From assembly GCA_015231405.1 (NCBI GenBank), contig JADGBR010000012.1, forward strand, positions 41,606-84,065: a DNA stretch of 42,460 nt. The letters are read 5' to 3'. The notes under the pieces were generated by a model. It was not told the origin of the DNA and ran no database searches. It worked only from the letters and a program-made list of their open reading frames with translations. Below are positions 1 to 10,400 of the stretch, piece by piece (within the stretch, counting starts at the first letter, position 1; every line of letters begins with the position of its first letter). A program made the translations under genes and the position numbers. The DNA is from Candidatus Omnitrophota bacterium. GTDB lineage: Bacteria; Omnitrophota; Gorgyraeia; Tantalellales; Tantalellaceae.

Positions 1-1
1 G

Positions 2-979
2 GGAGAAATGGAAGCGGCGGTTATGGGCCACATGGACCCTATGGGGTCGAGAGGTAATAAGAAGGTGATCAAAAATGTTTATACGCTGACTCATGGCATA
101 ATGCAGGCTGAAGATATCGAAACGGCGATGGAAGCGATTGTTCGGTCAATGTCCGAAGACGGCTCGAAATTCTATTGCAGCGTTTACGACGACGGAAAGG
201 AGGATGATTACGAGAACAGCCGGGCTGCCGCTTTGTCAGTATGGATACGGGGGTTTATCGAGTCCAAAGGCTTCAGCGCGAGGCGGGACGAAGCGTGTTA
301 CGCGTGGAAATGGAAAAAGGAGGACAAAAAAGGTGAGAAAGCTTTTATCCTGGATCTGGTCCCCGTAACGTCGGATCCGGGTGAAGGGCCGAGGGATGGA
401 GCGGGACCGGACATGTTAATCGGCGAAAAAGAAGCGCGCGAGTGCGGTACGGCTATAAGAGCTGCGGCGGATAGGGCTAAAGACGCCGGCGAAAAGATCA
501 TTATCGGCATAGACACCAGCTGGATACCGGAGGTACAGCAAGCGGCCATCCAACCCCTTTTGAACAGGCTCAGCTCCCTGGGCAGGATAAAAGGACTTGA
601 GAACGTAATCATCAGGCGTAGTAATGACGGCGGGGAATTGGCGAGGGTCATAAAAGAGGAAGCGCGTCTTACCGGTACGCCGCTTTCGAACGTGATAATA
701 CTCGGCAGCGATGAGGTCCTCGGCCGTGACGCTTTCAAATATCTTAAGAAGCCCGAAGACGGCACGACCGGCGCGTTCTTCGCCGAAATAGATCTTCCGG
801 ACGAGCCTTTAGACGCAACTGAGATAAAACTTACGAGGATGATCGAGGTGTCGTTAAGGAAAGCGTTCAAACCCGGCGGTTCAAGGGAGTGCAGGTTCTA
901 TCTGAGGGCTGACCCGGTAGATCTCGGGGAGCTTCGGAAACTTTATGAGAGGGAAAGGGATGTTCTTGTGGCGGCATAG
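2..979 (+). CDS. C-terminal part of a probable giant secreted protein (5' end outside window)
   Basis: The frame is open to the left edge of the window, so the ATG at 8 is probably internal and the 323 residues that follow it are a tail. I recognise no enzyme family. An alpha/beta segment (about 560-860) alternates hydrophobic strands (IIIGID, NVIIRR, NVIILGS) with helices and ends in an acidic loop (EIDLPDEPLDATE). It resembles in layout the C-terminal regions of the giant proteins downstream, where a strand followed by a P-x-E/W segment also occurs; that similarity is by eye only. The stop at 977-979 overlaps the next gene by 20 bp and is followed at once by a GTGCAC-word hairpin. It could instead be a free-standing protein starting at 8, but no convincing ribosome site precedes that ATG. 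Confidence 0.6.
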   Translation, partial: GEMEAAVMGHMDPMGSRGNKKVIKNVYTLTHGIMQAEDIETAMEAIVRSMSEDGSKFYCSVYDDGKEDDYENSRAAALSVWIRGFIESKGFSARRDEACYAWKWKKEDKKGEKAFILDLVPVTSDPGEGPRDGAGPDMLIGEKEARECGTAIRAAADRAKDAGEKIIIGIDTSWIPEVQQAAIQPLLNRLSSLGRIKGLENVIIRRSNDGGELARVIKEEARLTGTPLSNVIILGSDEVLGRDAFKYLKKPEDGTTGAFFAEIDLPDEPLDATEIKLTRMIEVSLRKAFKPGGSRECRFYLRADPVDLGELRKLYERERDVLVAA

Positions 980-3900
980 TAAGAAGTGCACGGGTTTAGT
1001 TGAGTGCAGGAGTGCACGGATTTCGTACGCACTCTTGCACCCATGCACCCGTGCATTAACTAGGCGTCTGACCTCGATAATAGTTCTCATCGCCTTCCTG
1101 CTGAACTCTCTGGTATATGACTCCGGGGCTTTCGAAATGAAGTCCGCGACTGAGTCGACGCTAGGCGTCTGGACTTTCACCGCCGACCCGGCGCTGAACC
1201 GCGAGATGCTTGCACAGTTGTATCTTAAGAACCGGATGATATGGAAAGCGGGGGTGAATAAGCGGTACGGACGCATCCTAAGGGATAACCGTGCTGATTC
1301 CATCATGCTCGCTTCTGGAAGGTATCTTATCAAGAACGGTATAGTCAAGGCGGCCGAGCAAGAGGACGGCGACAAATTGCCGCTCATCCGCGCGGTGACG
1401 CTCGAGGATTTCCACCTCCTTATGCAGTTATTCGAAAAGAATAACTGCTTAAAGTACGAGGAACTGATGAAAGTAACGCTTTCCCAAAAGGACCTTGTCG
1501 AGAAATACGCCTGCATATCGAACCACTCTAACGTAGCCGATAGGATAGCGAAGAAATACAAACGATCGGGAAGGACTATATTCAACGACATCATAGCCCG
1601 GGCATTCGTCTTAAAGTCACTGGTCGAAAATAAGGTTATGCGTAAGAGCGAGTTGTCTCCCGCTGATTCTGTATTTCTCGCTGAAGTCGAACCTGCGCTA
1701 AAACCCGCGGATTTTCCGGAAGAATTCTTCAATATCAAGCTGAGATCGGAAATAGTGTGGAAGTCCCAGCGGGATAGATCCGTCAGGTTCAGTCCGACGG
1801 CGGTTGCTCCCAGAGCAGAGCGCATCGCGCATAGGGCTCGAGGGAGGGTTGAAGAGGGAATCGTTTGGGTAACGGGGGACAGTCCCCAAAGTGACACCTT
1901 TCCGCACGAAAAATCGGGAAAAACGGGAAAAAATACTCCGCGATATCTGGATCTGAATAAAGGCGCGATAGAAAATGTCGCGAGGGAGATAGAAGTGAGG
2001 CGGGTTTCTGCGGGTAGGACGCTGGTGGTCGGGCTTGACGGGGATAAACACGCGTTCAAGAGCACTTTTGTGAAGGCGGTCGAAAGGGAATTGGATAAAA
2101 GGCTGAAGGTCAAGGTCATAAAGCTGGACGATCATCTCATCGAAGGGTGGTATGTGGACGGCGAAATGATAAGGGAAGAGGGTTGGGACTGGTATCGTAT
2201 AGCGGGCGATATCGCGGTTTCGAGCGATTCGGGGCAGTACGACATTATTTTTGTCGAAGGGTTCGAGCTTTTTAATATCGCGAAAAGATCTAATATACCC
2301 ATGGATGGATTTGGTCTTAAGATCCATGTTGTCGCGGACGTGGACACGAGGACATGGGGGTTCATGTGCGACGGGGTCGGGGATCGGGAAGCCGCGAGAA
2401 AAATGGCGGTTGAGATAATCGAGAAATATCCCGAAGGTCTTACCGTCGATTACGATCTTGTAGTGGATACGAGCATCAAGAACTGGGGAGAGGCTAAAGC
2501 CGAGATATATGAGCTTGCCAGGGAAGAATACGGACCGGGTATTCCGGATATGACTTTATCGATATTGTCCGGCGACGGTTTTCTCAATCTGGGAAAGGCC
2601 GAGGAACATGCTGACCCGTTTGTCCTTGCCGGGACCGAAGAATTATATTTTCCGATCGCGGGCATCCATGAATATATGCCCCAGACCCCGCTCATCTCGG
2701 AATGCAAGCTGGATGTATCCGATCCCGAAAAGGGTTTAGCTCTGGGTAATTTATTCAATTCCGAGATGAGCGGTATTTCGGGGAATAACTATTACGCTTT
2801 GTTCGCGGACAGGATGTTCTTCGCGCTTATTAGATCAAATGAAGCGGAAACCGACTGCGATCTTATTTATATCGACGGAAAAGATATCGCTCCAGGCGGT
2901 CCGGTCGATTATTGGGTCGCGAGACGTAAAACGCCGATCAAGGTCTATCCGATGAGGCCGAAACGATGTGTGGAAGAGGTCATGGTCGAAGTTCATGGCG
3001 GGACTCTGGAAGGAATTAAGATCATGGTCCATGATTGGGACGAGAAGGCAGGAAGAGAGACAACCGGTAACGGTCCTGCGGTGGCCCTTATTCTTAAGGG
3101 CGGGGAATGGGAAGGGTATATTTTGAACTCTCGTCAGCATGAGGTCATCAATAAAACATGGGCAGAGCTCTGGGATAAAGGATACGCGGTCCCGGCTGGG
3201 CATTTTCTTTATGATGATGTACGTGAAAAGCTGGCCGAAAGGGGGATTGATGGAGTTGTCAATATACACAGTCCGCCTAACGATATTTTCTACGATACGC
3301 TTTACCGTATAGCGCGTCAGAACAAAGTCATATTCCCATGGCGCGATAAATTCCGCCTTGTCACCCACCCCGGAACGTACAGGGACGAAAGGGGTACCCC
3401 CGGGGCCTATAACCTTCTTATTCCCGCAAGTGAACTCGTGTACCTTGAAAAATTGAAAAATGTAGGCCTGCAGGGTTATGAAGAGTGGCTTAACCACGAA
3501 ATAGGCCATTTCTTGGATAGGAGGGGGAAAAAACGCGGATATGAAATGCCCGAGAGGTTCATCGGGGAGATGTTCCCGACAGATCTGTTCGTAGGTTCGC
3601 TCAATATGGTAAAAAGGCTTAGTGAAACCATGGCCGGCCCGGGGTGGAGCACGGCGCGTTTAAGGATCTATTTTCTCGGCGCAAAGCTAATGGCGGGGAT
3701 AAGACGTACCCTCTATTCCTTATGGGGCGTCACTTCCGAGGAAATGGACGAGAAAGCTAAAGCGCTCGCAGCCTTGGAGGATGCGGGCGAAGGATATACG
3801 TTGGCCGGAGATACCGACCTTAAGATATCCCGGCGGATGCGGAGAATACTCGGTACCGGGATATTATTTATTCGCGATGGGATATATGACCCAACCGCTG

Positions 3901-6900
3901 AGAACGGTCTCGGTGTCTATTTTGCTGAACGGGTGTTTGAAGAAACGGAAAAACTTTTAAAGGCCGGCTTCGATAAGTCGAGGCCGTTAAAGGTATTTGT
4001 CGTAGGTGCAGGCACAGGAATAGACTCCATGGCGGCTATTTACGCAGCTAAAGGCCTTGGACACGATATCCATCTTACCGCTACCGATATTGACCCTGAA
4101 GCCGCGAGGAACACCTCTCACAATATAAACTTCTTTATGGACAGGTTGCTAGGTAGGAACGACAGGGTGGAGACGAGGTCTCAGAAAACGCTCGATCCTT
4201 TTGCTGCGTCCGGGGGGAAGAGGTACGATCTTATACTTTTCGACGCGCCGAATGTCACGGCCAGCAGCTTCGACGAGATAGCGCATCACGGGATAAATAT
4301 TAATTCGGGTGAGTTCAAGAACATACTTCGCGGCATAGAGGAACATCTGGAGGATAAAGGGACCGCGGTCATAGGAAGTCAACGTTTCACCGGGAAGCAT
4401 TTTCCGGAAAGGCTGCTTACGGATTTTTACACGATCCCGGAACTATATGGTTCCGGTGAAGGCGCCGGTCCTTATGACAGGGTCATTTTTACGGCGAGGT
4501 GCCGTTCCACTCCGCCCGAGAGGAGAGGCACACCCGCCGCGTTGCTCAAATACATGCACGAAAATCCTGTCTTTTTCGGGTCCCCTGCCAAAGCCGCCGG
4601 CATGGCCGGTAAAAGAGGCGGCAGGGACGGCATAAGGACGATACATCGCGAACTCAAATTTCTTCGTGAGATACGCCTCGTCGAACGTAACGCCGAGGGA
4701 TATTATCTGGCCGGATGGCTGGAGGGAGTTGATATAAAAGAGTTCATAAAACAAAACCCGCTACTCGATAAAGCTCCGCCATCGAGCGGCGCGATGCCCC
4801 AGGACCTGAAAGCACGCATTTACGCGGGGATGCTCATGTACTGGGCGGGACTTCCCGACGAAATAAGGGAAAAATGCTCATTCCAGCCCAGGTGGGGAAG
4901 TTTCCCGGGATCACTTGGCGTGGATGGGGTAACAATGACGCCCGACGTATGGCACGTTATCCAGCCGTATAGCATACCGACAAAAGAGGATATGGATAAT
5001 GGGAGAGAATCGGTCGAATATGTCTCAAAAAAATCCATTATAGCGATACAGACGGTTTACAATATGGCTAAGCCTAAAAGGAAAGATATATTGGATCAGA
5101 TAGTGGTACGGTATCCGCTGGACAAATCCCTGGCATGGGTGAGGGAGGCCCTTGATATATGTGAAGAAAATGCCTCGGACAGTTATCTGAAGGGCGACGC
5201 CATACGGATAAGTGACGCGATAACCTTAATAGCATCGGATGTCAGAGTCTACTGCGCCAGAGAAAATTTGCCTCTGTTCTCCTACTCTCCTTTTGTGAAG
5301 AATTTTTCCATGGTGAATTATTTCGTGGATATAACTATGCCGGCGTTTTTGATGGTGGAGCAGTATGAATGGGATCTGGCGGGTGAAATAGCCGCTATTT
5401 GCGGAGGCGTGAAAATTGACGCCGTGGATTTTTATAAGAAATATTTCGAAGCCATGACAAACGCGATATTGTACGGCGATAAACAAATGACCGCGCATTC
5501 CGGCAGGGACCTGAGGGCCGTTTTTGAGGAGGTTGGAGAGAGGATATTTTCAGGTAAGGATGTTGCGGGACCCGAACAAAATGAAAGATCGGCGGGAGGC
5601 GCGGATAAAACGTCGCCTGAAATGAAAGGATATAGTTTTGCCGGGCGTCTCAGCGATATTGAAAAGCGCGATATTGCGGAAGGCAAAGCGGATATAAATT
5701 CCATCGTGGATGGTAAGAGCGAAATGCATATGGGGATAAAGTCCGGGATATTTGCCGATATGCTCCTTTACTGGGCCGGTTTGCCGGACGACGCGCGGAA
5801 AGATTCGGCGTTCAAACCTAAATGGCACCGGGATCCGGATATGCTCGGGAAAGAAGGCGTCACGATCACTCCTGAAGTTTACAGGCAGCTGGTCGAACCG
5901 GGGCTTCCGGGAGACAATTATCCGGACAACGCGAAAGTGGAACAAGAAGACCTGGATAAGATATCGCTGATAGTCATACAGGCCGTTTTCGATGTGGCGG
6001 AAACTACCAGGATGGATTTTTTCAGTAGGGTGATAGAGCGGGAATCCGTATCCTCTACAAGCGAGTGGGTCCGGGCCGCGATGGGTGTCATGGAAGCGAA
6101 TGCGCGGGATGAAGAGATCCTTAACCAGTCGCTCTGGATACTGGAGGACATAGTTCATATGAAGAGAGAGGCCGCGGCCTACCTGGGTGCAAATGGTTTC
6201 GATATGGTCTCATTCTCGCCGTTCCAGAAAGGGTTCATGCTCCTGGAAACCTTGATAGAGAGCTCCGGCCATGAGGGTGAAACGATGAGTTATCATTCAG
6301 CGCTGAACAACATCGACGCCATTTATCATATTTACAGGGATTCCCACTGCGATACGGCGGTAGCCGCCGATATTATTCTCAGTGAGATATCGGATATAGT
6401 TTCGTCCGATTCGGGACATTTGGGGACGAAACACGGAAAAAAGCTCAAAGATATCGCCGAAGGAACCGCTGCTAAACTGCGCGCAGCCTGGTCGGTGTCA
6501 AGTCCAGAAAAGTCCATAGTCCATGATCCGCACCTTCGACAAGGCAACGGAGGACAAGCATGGTCCATGGTCAACCAGTCTCTTTATTCACAGATCGAGC
6601 TGGCGTTCATGAAGATGTATAAGGCGGTGAGCGCGAAGGAGAACGGTTTTGTCGAGGCGCTTAGCGCTTTGTGGAATTCGGAGGCGTGCCGTGACCTTGA
6701 GAAGAAAAACGTGACGAAGCTTAAACTGTGCGTGCCCATTGAAGTGTTCAGGAACACGGCCGACAGTGCCGCCGCTTTCAAGAAGATCGATAACCTCATG
6801 AAGAAAGGGATAGAGTTCGAGCTCGTGCTCACATGTGTCGGGGAAAAGGATATGGCGGTCGCGGAAGCTATAAGGGACGATGAAAAGACGAGGAAAGCTA

Positions 6901-7343
6901 TCGGTATGCCGGAAAAGCTGACGGTCGATATTAAAACCATGAAAGAGATGACGGAAGAAGCCGATCCGAGGGTCAAATATGACCTGGTATCTCCGGCCGG
7001 AAGGATGCAACTTACAAAAGATATGTATGCGGGGAGACTTGTCGATAACGAATACGCGGTGATCGTGAGCGACGCCGTCGGGAAGGATGAAGCCGGAGAT
7101 CTTGTAAAGGAATTTCTGAAAGACGGCGACGCGGAAAGGAACTTCTCTTTCAGGGTCGCGGAGAAACCGGAGGAAGGTAAGGACGAGATGGTCTCCCTCG
7201 CGGCTATTCTCGACAGCTGGGTAAGCTCGCTCGCGAACGGTAACGGAGCGACGGCTCAGAGCATCGCGCCGGTCCCGGTCGCGCTTGTCGGGCAGATCGT
7301 TACGTTGATGGAGAACGCTTGGAAAGTGTTGGGAGCGGCGTAG
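960..7343 (+). CDS. Giant secreted multi-domain protein: P-loop kinase-like, HEIGH metallopeptidase-like, methyltransferase, tandem duplication
   Basis: About 2127 residues. I prefer the ATG at 960 (GAGAGGG seven bases upstream) over that at 945. A signal peptide or anchor has its hydrophobic core near residues 40-52 (IIVLIAFLL). Modules in order: a helical region; a uridine-kinase-like P-loop near 356 with an abnormal Walker A (GLDGDKHAFKST) and a following LDDH; an unassigned region; a zincin-like H846-E-I-G-H850; a class I SAM methyltransferase with motif I VVGAGTGIDS near 1010, then ATDIDPEAARN and FDAPN; a winged-helix-like stretch; a duplicated unit beginning near 1279 and again near 1589 (MLMYWAGLPD / MLLYWAGLPD); and a C-terminal alpha/beta domain. 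Two stretches, near 306-325 and 1847-1872, are repeat sequence translated in frame. The substrates are unknown. The combination of kinase, peptidase and methyltransferase in one exported chain is odd; I am sure of the gene and moderately sure of each domain. Confidence 0.85.
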   Translation: MFLWRHSKKCTGLVECRSARISYALLHPCTRALTRRLTSIIVLIAFLLNSLVYDSGAFEMKSATESTLGVWTFTADPALNREMLAQLYLKNRMIWKAGVNKRYGRILRDNRADSIMLASGRYLIKNGIVKAAEQEDGDKLPLIRAVTLEDFHLLMQLFEKNNCLKYEELMKVTLSQKDLVEKYACISNHSNVADRIAKKYKRSGRTIFNDIIARAFVLKSLVENKVMRKSELSPADSVFLAEVEPALKPADFPEEFFNIKLRSEIVWKSQRDRSVRFSPTAVAPRAERIAHRARGRVEEGIVWVTGDSPQSDTFPHEKSGKTGKNTPRYLDLNKGAIENVAREIEVRRVSAGRTLVVGLDGDKHAFKSTFVKAVERELDKRLKVKVIKLDDHLIEGWYVDGEMIREEGWDWYRIAGDIAVSSDSGQYDIIFVEGFELFNIAKRSNIPMDGFGLKIHVVADVDTRTWGFMCDGVGDREAARKMAVEIIEKYPEGLTVDYDLVVDTSIKNWGEAKAEIYELAREEYGPGIPDMTLSILSGDGFLNLGKAEEHADPFVLAGTEELYFPIAGIHEYMPQTPLISECKLDVSDPEKGLALGNLFNSEMSGISGNNYYALFADRMFFALIRSNEAETDCDLIYIDGKDIAPGGPVDYWVARRKTPIKVYPMRPKRCVEEVMVEVHGGTLEGIKIMVHDWDEKAGRETTGNGPAVALILKGGEWEGYILNSRQHEVINKTWAELWDKGYAVPAGHFLYDDVREKLAERGIDGVVNIHSPPNDIFYDTLYRIARQNKVIFPWRDKFRLVTHPGTYRDERGTPGAYNLLIPASELVYLEKLKNVGLQGYEEWLNHEIGHFLDRRGKKRGYEMPERFIGEMFPTDLFVGSLNMVKRLSETMAGPGWSTARLRIYFLGAKLMAGIRRTLYSLWGVTSEEMDEKAKALAALEDAGEGYTLAGDTDLKISRRMRRILGTGILFIRDGIYDPTAENGLGVYFAERVFEETEKLLKAGFDKSRPLKVFVVGAGTGIDSMAAIYAAKGLGHDIHLTATDIDPEAARNTSHNINFFMDRLLGRNDRVETRSQKTLDPFAASGGKRYDLILFDAPNVTASSFDEIAHHGININSGEFKNILRGIEEHLEDKGTAVIGSQRFTGKHFPERLLTDFYTIPELYGSGEGAGPYDRVIFTARCRSTPPERRGTPAALLKYMHENPVFFGSPAKAAGMAGKRGGRDGIRTIHRELKFLREIRLVERNAEGYYLAGWLEGVDIKEFIKQNPLLDKAPPSSGAMPQDLKARIYAGMLMYWAGLPDEIREKCSFQPRWGSFPGSLGVDGVTMTPDVWHVIQPYSIPTKEDMDNGRESVEYVSKKSIIAIQTVYNMAKPKRKDILDQIVVRYPLDKSLAWVREALDICEENASDSYLKGDAIRISDAITLIASDVRVYCARENLPLFSYSPFVKNFSMVNYFVDITMPAFLMVEQYEWDLAGEIAAICGGVKIDAVDFYKKYFEAMTNAILYGDKQMTAHSGRDLRAVFEEVGERIFSGKDVAGPEQNERSAGGADKTSPEMKGYSFAGRLSDIEKRDIAEGKADINSIVDGKSEMHMGIKSGIFADMLLYWAGLPDDARKDSAFKPKWHRDPDMLGKEGVTITPEVYRQLVEPGLPGDNYPDNAKVEQEDLDKISLIVIQAVFDVAETTRMDFFSRVIERESVSSTSEWVRAAMGVMEANARDEEILNQSLWILEDIVHMKREAAAYLGANGFDMVSFSPFQKGFMLLETLIESSGHEGETMSYHSALNNIDAIYHIYRDSHCDTAVAADIILSEISDIVSSDSGHLGTKHGKKLKDIAEGTAAKLRAAWSVSSPEKSIVHDPHLRQGNGGQAWSMVNQSLYSQIELAFMKMYKAVSAKENGFVEALSALWNSEACRDLEKKNVTKLKLCVPIEVFRNTADSAAAFKKIDNLMKKGIEFELVLTCVGEKDMAVAEAIRDDEKTRKAIGMPEKLTVDIKTMKEMTEEADPRVKYDLVSPAGRMQLTKDMYAGRLVDNEYAVIVSDAVGKDEAGDLVKEFLKDGDAERNFSFRVAEKPEEGKDEMVSLAAILDSWVSSLANGNGATAQSIAPVPVALVGQIVTLMENAWKVLGAA
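985..1056. repeat. GTGCAC-word hairpin
   Basis: AGTGCACGGGT pairs with ACCCGTGCA, with further GAGTGCA / TGCACCC copies inside. It lies just after the stop of the first gene and at the same time encodes residues about 9-33 of the giant protein that overlaps it, before the hydrophobic core. Confidence 0.8.
1875..1935 (+). repeat. GGGGACAGTCCCC repeat inside the first giant gene
   Basis: A perfect 13-base palindrome (1875-1887) followed by AAGTGACACCTTT, a form seen as a dispersed REP-like repeat in other genomes, then CGGGAAAAA copies. It is read in frame as a linker just before the kinase-like domain. Confidence 0.65.
6503..6572 (+). repeat. CCATGG-word and CTTCGACAAGG repeat inside the first giant gene
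   Basis: GTCCATAGTCCATGATCC, then CACCTTCGACAAGGCAACGG, then GCATGGTCCATGGTC. The outer words match the CCATGG hairpin family; the centre encodes LRQGNGGQ, like the repeat peptides seen in other environmental genomes. It is in frame, between the duplicated units and the C-terminal domain. Confidence 0.7.
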
Positions 7344-7365
7344 TTAGCCTGTTTATTGCCTGGTT

Positions 7366-7490
7366 CCGTGGGACGTGGGAAGTGGGACGTAGGGGATGAG
7401 ATGATGAACGTAAAATGTGGGTTGAAAATGTTGGATATGAACAAGGGGCTAATACCGCACGTCCCACGTCCCACATCCTACGTCCTACGT
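7366..7490. repeat. GGGACG-word hairpin (family A)
   Basis: Left arm of GTGGGACGT words (7368-7394) and right arm of CGTCCCAC/CGTCCTAC words (7459-7489). It follows the first giant gene, and its loop and right arm encode the N-terminal residues of the second one. Confidence 0.85.
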
Positions 7491-10400
7491 TTTACGATAA
7501 CCCTCTTCCTGACGGTTTCACTTATCGCCCCGACGGGCACAGATGGAGAGTCCCAGGAGACGGGCGCGGCGACCCTCGCCGTTATGGACGCGGCGAGCCG
7601 CGGGGTGCCTCGGGCCGCGCGAGCGAAGGCGTACAGGGAGCTGCATGAACAACAACGTGCGCCTGAGTACGGTGGGAAAGGCGCGTGGGATCTGGCCGTC
7701 GAGGAGCTCGCGTCCAAAATAGGGTACAAACATCCGGGGTCGGTGCACCTCACTATGCGCGAAGTATGGGCGAGGTTCATAGAGGAAAACCGGGAGCTGG
7801 TCGACCGGGGTAATTCTATGATCGCTAAAGACGAAGAATTCTCGGCGACCGGCATAATATCCGTGAAAACACAGGACGCGCTCCGTTCCATTATCCGCAA
7901 TATGAGATTATCGAGGGAACTCAAGGCTTTTATAAAGGCGCAGACAGCTAAGCTGAAAGGCTGGCTTATAGGACGATCCAGCGGGATATATGAGGACGGA
8001 TTTGAGACCAGCCTCGCGGGTGTCTTTAGCTCATTCAAGAAATCCGACGAGAGATTTGTCGTAAGGGCCGTCCGGGATGTATTCGTGGATTCGATAGGCA
8101 AGGTATGGATAGACCAGAATAAACGCGAGGTAAGGCTTAAAGGAGTGCCTGATACGCTTAATGAGAAAGAGGGTTTTGCCGTGGTGGTACAGCCGTTCCT
8201 TAAGTTTGAGTCTTCGGGAACGGCAAAAACCGATTATTACCGGCATATTTCCATTGAGACCGTTTTCGGCGACGCCGATTACGCCGTTCGGAGCATACAC
8301 GCTAATGCCGCAGAGTTCCTTTTCGATAAGAGGACGGGGGAATACGAGTTTTACCCGTCATATCTCTCCATGCCTTACGAGGTAAGGATAAATGGAGAAG
8401 AGTGTTCGATGAAGGACAAACCCGGGAGGATCAGGGAGTTGTTGGCCGGGTATCCACGGATAGGCCCACGCGGTGAAACAAGTCCTTTATCCGATGACCA
8501 GGCCCGTGAGGTCGCGCGTGTTGCGGAGAGCCTTGAGGAATGGATAGGCGTGCCATTGGATATCGAATGGGGATTCTTTGAAGGGGAGCTTTATATAATA
8601 CAGGCAAGGCCTATGGTCAGGGAATTCTCGGAAAAGCTCATTGAAAAGGACCCAAAAGCGTTCGAAGATAAGGAGCTGGCCGCCGGTACGCCGATAGCAC
8701 TCGGACAGACGAATAGCGGTGGTTTTACCGGTAAGATGGTCCTTTTCGGCGCGAACGTCAAGGACGAAGATATTAAAAGAGTCGAGGAGGATGAGAGCCA
8801 AAGAGGAGGATTTATACGCGTCCAAAAGGATATCGCTACCAGGGTGCTCGATACCGGAACAAAAGCCGGCGTGCTCGTCGACCCGGAGCAGGGTTCGCGC
8901 CAGGCGCATAATATAACCCTTATTGAGGACAGGATACATGACGGCGAGTTCGTCTACGCGAACGGTCCGGTGCTTAAACAGGATCTTATGAAAAAGATAA
9001 GGTTCGTTCCGCATCCGGACATAGCGGACGTATGGATATCATCTCTAGAGGTCACATATTTCTCAGACGGGCTTAAGGGGAGTTTTTACACTAAGATCAA
9101 GAACGGAGTTCGAGAGCCTGTGGAAGCTATCGGGCCTATGTCGGGTAACGTTAAAAGGCGTTTTATGGATGTCAAATACCTGCAGCTTTATCTTAAAAGA
9201 AATTCAGAAGGAAGAGATACGGATAAAGCTGTTCCCGAAATATTGAGGGATTTTGGCAAGTTGCATAGATTTGGTCCGCTGGTCGAATATATGAGAACCG
9301 ACGGGAAGAAGGACATGGCAAAAATTATGGGTCGAGCCGTGGAGAACGAGGATATAGGAAGGCACATGGTCGCTATAGATCATTTATGTTCCGCGCTTAA
9401 CTACCCCTTATTTCCGAACGAATGGGATAATCCGCTCGTCGCGCGCCTATCTAAAGTCAAGGAGTTCCGCGCCGAGTATAAACGCTGGGTCGTGAAAAGA
9501 TCAAAGCCCGCCATAGGAAAGATATCCGAATCACCCTTCTCATCTCATCCATTACCCGTTAACCCGGGGAAGATAAGGGTGCTGGTCATGGACGATGACA
9601 AACGGAAACTTTCGGATTATGCTCTCCGGCTCGACAAGGTATTCGCCGGCGACCCGACTTTCGAGATAGAATACGCCTCGAGTTGGGAGATAGCGTCGGG
9701 AAAAGTCGCGAAAAAAGCTTTCGATCTCACTTTTTTGGATTACGAGATGCCAAGAGGAACGGAATGGACGGACGCGCGGATAGCGGAACTTATTCCGGGT
9801 TTCGGCGGCATAATGATATCATCCGAAGCCTATCCGGAATGGATGGTAGAAGCCGAGGAGGAGGGAGCAGGGACATTGCTCGGATTGATATGGCCCGGGA
9901 GGGATCTCAGAGAGGAAGGGTTCCCGTATATGGATAGCGCCCGGGATATGCTGCCGGGAATGATAGCTAAAATAAAGGGAACCTATGACGCGCTTGTCCC
10001 CGGGGCCGAAGCGTATCAGGGTTTGCCTAAAGACTCTATTGAGCCGCGTGTGCCAGATAGACTCACGGTTCTTTTCATACAAGATGATCCCAAAAGGAAC
10101 GATTGGGAAGGCCAATGCCGCGAAGTGTTCACCTCTGACGAATACGATTTTATCACGGCCGATAGTTTTGAGAAAGCGGCGGAGCTCTTAGGCACACGGA
10201 AAATAGACTGCTGTATCGCGGATATCGGCGGTACGCATGTCGACAAGAACTATGGGGAACTGCGAAAGATGTTCGGTCACGGCGTTTATGGTATGGGGCT
10301 TTATTCCGGGATATTTCTTCAGAGCGGTGGAGCCATGGCCGAGGATGCCCATAGGGAGTTCCTTGAAGAAGCCGGTTTTTCAGCGGATGACAATATCGCT

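Noticed and set aside
298-2365. Long minus-strand open frames opposite the first genes
   Set aside because: They are shadows of strongly coding plus-strand frames; their translations lack recognisable domains and have biased Ser/Leu/Arg composition.
9540-9570. Possible frame junction before the first receiver
   Set aside because: The Ser/Pro-rich linker is in frame with normal codon use and looks like an ordinary inter-domain linker.
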